In this document: one piece after another, positions 62,587-64,000 of the stretch
How the letters are laid out: the number at the start of each line of letters is the position of its first letter
How positions within the stretch are numbered: the stretch's first letter is position 1
Source of the DNA: CAVVZJ01 sp963752755
Lineage (GTDB): Bacteria; Planctomycetota; Planctomycetia; Isosphaerales; Isosphaeraceae
DNA length: 64,000 bases
Direction: 5' to 3'
Assembly (NCBI GenBank): GCA_963752755.1
Contig: CAVVZJ010000001.1
Span: forward strand, 620,001-684,000
Made by a program: the position numbers and the translations under genes
Notes under the pieces: generated by a model
What the model was told of the DNA's origin: nothing
The model's input: the letters and a program-made list of their open reading frames with translations, nothing else
Databases searched by the model: none

Positions 62587-64000
62587 TCAGGCAAGCAGCT
62601 CGGGGATGACCCGGGCATCGGAGACGGCGACATCCGAGAGGCTGTCGTCGCGGCCGTCGTGGGGATAGGTGAGCGTCGGTGATCGAGGCCGAGGGCGTGC
62701 AGGAGCGTGGCGTGCAGGTCGTGGACGGTGACGACGTCCTCGACCGACTTGTAGCCGAACTCGTCGGTCGCGCCGTGGGCGTAGCCGGCCTTGAAGCCGC
62801 CGCCGGCCAGCCAGAGGGAGAAGGCGTGGCGGTTGTGGTCGCGGCCGTCGGTCCCCTGCGAGATCGGCAGGCGGCCGAACTCGCCCGTCCAGAGGACGAT
62901 CGTCGAATCGAGCAGGCCGCGCTGCTTGAGGTCGTGCACCAGGCGCCGCGCTCGGCTGATCGGTGCGGGCGCAGAGCCCCTTGAGCGTCTCGGCGTTCTT
63001 GCTGTGCGTGTCCCAGGGCTGAGCCGCAGAGGAAGAACTGGACGAACCGCACGCCTCGCTCGACCAGCCGCCGGGCGAGCAGGCAGCGGGTGCCGTATTC
63101 GCGGCGTCTCCGGGCCGTCGAGGCCGTACAGTGCGCTTCGTGGCTCCGGCTCTCGCTCGAGAGGTCGAGCGCCTCGGGGACGGCCGTCTGCATCCGGGCC
63201 GCGGTCTCGAAGTTGGCGATCCGGGCCTCCAGCTCCGAGTTGCCGGGATGGCGGGTCGAGGTGGGCGCGGTTCAGGCCGTCGAAGCAGGCGAGCTGGCCG
63301 ATCGCGGGCGGCGGTCGGGCACGCCTTCGGGCGTCTCCAGGTTCAGCACCGGGGTTGCCGCCCGAGCGGAACGGGGTTCCCTGGTAGATGGCCGGCAGCC
63401 AGCCGGACGACCAGTTCCGCACGCCGTCGACCGGCAGGCCGCCCGGGATCGGAGAGCACGACGTAGGCCGGCAGGTCGCGGTTCTCGGTCCCGAGCGCAT
63501 AGACGACCCACGAGCCCCAGCGTCGGCCGACCGGCCTGGAACTTCCCGGTGTGGATCAACCGCAGGGCCGACTCGTGATCGACCGACTCGGTCGTCATCG
63601 ACCGGACGAGCGCAGATCTCGTCGGCGAATTCTCGACGTATGCGGCAGCAGTTCCGACAGCTCGATGCCCGACTGGCCTCGCCGTTCGAACTGGAACGGC
63701 GAGGCCAGGAGGTTGCCCTTCTGCTTGTCGAAGTGGACTTCAAGCTGACCCGGATGCGGCTGGCCGTTACGCTTGGATAGCTCGGGCTTGGGGTCGAAGA
63801 GGTCCATCTGGCTCGGCCCGCCGTGCTGGAACAGGCAGATGACCGACTTCGCTCGCGGCTCGGGACCGGCAATTGCAGTCCGCGGCGCAGGAGCGGTCGC
63901 GATTCCTGCTGGAGCAGGTGGGCCAGGGCGAACGTACCCAGCGCCCCGACGTGACGGCCGAGAAACGCCCGGCGGTTCAGGCGGAAGAGGTCGTCGGTCA
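62587..64000 (-). pseudogene. DUF1501 Tat-exported protein, many frameshifts, start cut at window edge
   Basis: The first codon lies across the right edge: the last bases on the minus strand read TGACCGACGACCTC, so the A of ATG is base 64001. N-terminus MTDDLFRLNRRAFLGRHVGA with a Tat motif (NRRAFLG); then SVICLFQHGGPSQMDLFDPK, FQFERRGQSGIELSELLPH, LVERGVRFVQFFLCG, GEFGRLPISQGTDGRDHNRH and GATDEFGYKSVEDVVTVHDL, in different frames, down to RVIPELLA and the stop at 62587-62589. All DUF1501 landmarks are present in order but at least eight shifts break the frame. Either a decayed gene or low-quality sequence near a contig end. A second, intact DUF1501 gene is at 48346. Confidence 0.75.

Overview
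This is high-GC chromosomal DNA from a planctomycete, most likely of the Isosphaeraceae type. The evidence is the gene families: a DUF1559 pseudopilin-like protein, transthyretin-like lipoproteins, PSCyt1/PSCyt2 (DUF1549/DUF1553) cytochromes, a PVC-type heme-binding CxxCH protein, DUF1501 Tat-exported proteins and a DUF1080 protein. Genes are mostly single or in short operons. No rRNA, tRNA, CRISPR array, transposase or integrase was seen.

Layout. 1-9.1 kb: rhodanese fragment (left edge), hybrid histidine kinase, basic-tailed winged-helix-like protein, intergenic hairpins, a badly frameshifted two-domain hydrolase, a GH32 fructan hydrolase and a ferrochelatase. 9.1-13.4 kb: a truncated gene, two small lipoproteins, a DUF1559 protein and a decayed second copy of the DUF1559-lipoprotein pair. 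13.7-24.9 kb: di-heme DUF1111 protein, DUF1080 protein, PVC-type cytochrome, MFS transporter, DUF5009 acyltransferase-like protein and a TPR membrane protein. 25-29.4 kb: TPR-AAA ATPase, VOC protein, CxxC protein, MFS transporter and an orphan HicB. 29.4-31.2 kb: a repeat-rich, less GC-rich stretch with small hypotheticals and a duplicated argF tail. 31.2-35.9 kb: argB-argD-argF, interrupted between argB and argD by DUF1361, a HYD1-type ADP-ribosyltransferase toxin domain and a DUF6881-like gene. 36-42 kb: GT39-like membrane protein and an MFS/dimethylformamidase-like/enolase-superfamily operon. 42-47.2 kb: RND metal efflux pump (CusB/CusA-like). 47.9-53.1 kb: LapA-like protein, DUF1501 protein, methyltransferase and DUF1549/DUF1553 protein. 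53.1-54.1 kb: a Tse2-like ADP-ribosyltransferase toxin gene overlapping a putative immunity gene. 54.1-62.6 kb: membrane protein, cytochrome-WD40 protein coupled to a TrkA-N ion channel, small protein, glgC and a Ser/Thr kinase. Right edge: a frameshifted DUF1501 gene missing one base of its start codon.

Most striking observations: (1) two different small ADP-ribosyltransferase toxin domains without secretion modules, each followed closely by a small candidate immunity gene, one of them lodged in the arginine operon; (2) at least two families of intergenic repeats, one a nested inverted repeat whose inner stem is kept by compensatory differences, the other a hairpin plus a GAACGAACTT core present four times; (3) a decayed duplicate of a DUF1559-lipoprotein cassette.

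Caution: about fifteen genes carry apparent single-base frameshifts with clean homologous reading on both sides. Most are probably sequence errors, so coordinates of those genes run across the shift. All family assignments are from reading the translations by eye; no database search was run.
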